Source: Streptococcus sp. oral taxon 431
Lineage (GTDB): Bacteria > Bacillota > Bacilli > Lactobacillales > Streptococcaceae
Assembly: GCF_001553685.1 (NCBI RefSeq)
Contig: NZ_CP014264.1
Span: forward strand, 318,001 to 382,000
DNA: 64,000 nt
Direction: 5' to 3'
Positions 63,490 to 64,000 of this stretch are shown piece by piece. Under the pieces are notes generated by a model. The model ran no database searches, was not told where the DNA came from, and worked only from the letters and a program-made list of their open reading frames with translations. Each line of letters starts with the position of its first letter. The stretch's first letter is position 1. A program made the position numbers and the translations under genes.

Positions 63490-63926
63490 AGTTCTAATTT
63501 CTCCTTAATAGCTTTGAGGTAACGGCGAGATGAGTAGGTGAAACTGTCATTTTTTAGATAGATTTCAATCAAGCCGTTAGAGGTTAGTTTTAGATGACTA
63601 ATAGCATCGATGTTGACAATTTCCGATTGGGAAATTTGGATAAAGGAAGCAGGTAGAATTTCACTTGCTTGGTAAAGACGAATGTCGAGCGCATAGGTTT
63701 GGCTATCCGTTTCAGCTAAGACTTTGCGATTTTCAATATATATACGTTGAATCTTACTAATCTGAATCAAGTAGACCTGGTCTTGGAATTTTCCTTTAAG
63801 AGTTTCGTTTTGATCCAGTGATTGAACAAAGTCTTGAACTTTTTGAACTCTAGGTGACAAAGATGGTGCTTCTATGATGATTTGTTCTTCGGCGTATTGT
63901 TGATCAATGTCAAGTCTAACTTTCAT
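63486..63926 (-). CDS. LytTR-domain DNA-binding regulator
   Basis: A 146-residue protein. Residues about 45-146 are a LytTR DNA-binding domain (IYIENRKVLAETDSQTYALD, SFIQISQSEIVNIDAISHL, YSSRRYLKAIKEKLEL). There is no receiver domain, so it belongs to the short LytTR group that is coupled to a membrane inhibitor. The start follows AAAGGAGAAAAT. Such pairs regulate themselves and, in some streptococci, bacteriocin or competence genes; the target here is unknown. The last 74 bases of the window hold its leader and probably its promoter. Confidence 0.88.
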   Translation of the reverse strand: MKVRLDIDQQYAEEQIIIEAPSLSPRVQKVQDFVQSLDQNETLKGKFQDQVYLIQISKIQRIYIENRKVLAETDSQTYALDIRLYQASEILPASFIQISQSEIVNIDAISHLKLTSNGLIEIYLKNDSFTYSSRRYLKAIKEKLEL

Positions 63927-64000
63927 ATTTTCTCCTTTGTAAAAGTTGTAATAGAGATCTCTTACTTACAAATCTATTAAACACCATTTTGTTGACAATT

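Overview
The window is low-GC Firmicute DNA and reads as a Mitis-group Streptococcus (S. mitis / S. oralis / S. infantis / S. pneumoniae relatives). The evidence is a BOX repeat, two CiaR-type TTTAAG-N5-TTTAAG boxes, a csRNA-like small RNA, an accessory Sec locus with its serine-rich adhesin, and housekeeping genes (mutS/hexA, manLMN, pepC, tgt, ilvD, a YesM/YesN-type two-component system) very close to pneumococcal forms. No rRNA, convincing tRNA or CRISPR array was found.

Region 1 (1-20115) is a serine-rich-repeat (SRR) adhesin export island. It starts inside the repeat domain of an LPXTG-anchored glycoprotein. Then come Gtf3, three GT8 glycosyltransferases (the first fused to a C-terminal GT-D/DUF1792 domain), SecY2, Asp1, Asp2, Asp3, SecA2, GtfA, GtfB, Asp4 and Asp5. 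GtfA/GtfB start O-GlcNAc glycosylation of the adhesin, Gtf3 and the GT8/GT-D enzymes extend the glycan, and SecA2/SecY2 with Asp1-5 export it. A module of about 120 residues recurs in GtfB and in all three GT8 proteins.

Region 2 (20116-30916) holds a likely CiaR-driven small RNA, rsuA (apparently leaderless), pepC, a 3.6-kb composite ISL3-family element with an 8-bp target duplication that has landed in the pepC terminator, the mannose PTS operon manLMN with a CiaR box near its start site, a BOX element, and adhP with a Rex-like operator.

Region 3 (30917-47950) is mostly chromosomal backbone: a glutamate-cysteine ligase-like protein, thrC and ilvD with CodY-like boxes, a MATE exporter, HAD hydrolase, LysM wall protein, MarR/DUF1304, DUF975, tgt, an OatA-like acyltransferase, a SufT-like protein, a VOC protein, an SPFH/RHH pair, and rpmF-rpmG.

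Region 4 (47951-51510) is a cadmium-resistance cassette (cadD-cadX) between two copies of the rpmG 3' end, followed by a stress operon (GlsB, AmaP, DUF2273, Asp23/Gls24, CsbD).

Region 5 (51511-64000) has a small membrane protein, a DUF624/YesM/YesN module, nrdI, small membrane proteins, a striking 0.5-kb array of hairpin modules after argS, divergent argS/argR, a structured intergenic repeat, mutS, and a LytTR/DUF3021 pair. The hairpin array (57440-57965), the composite ISL3 element and the repeated glycosyltransferase module are the least conventional features seen.
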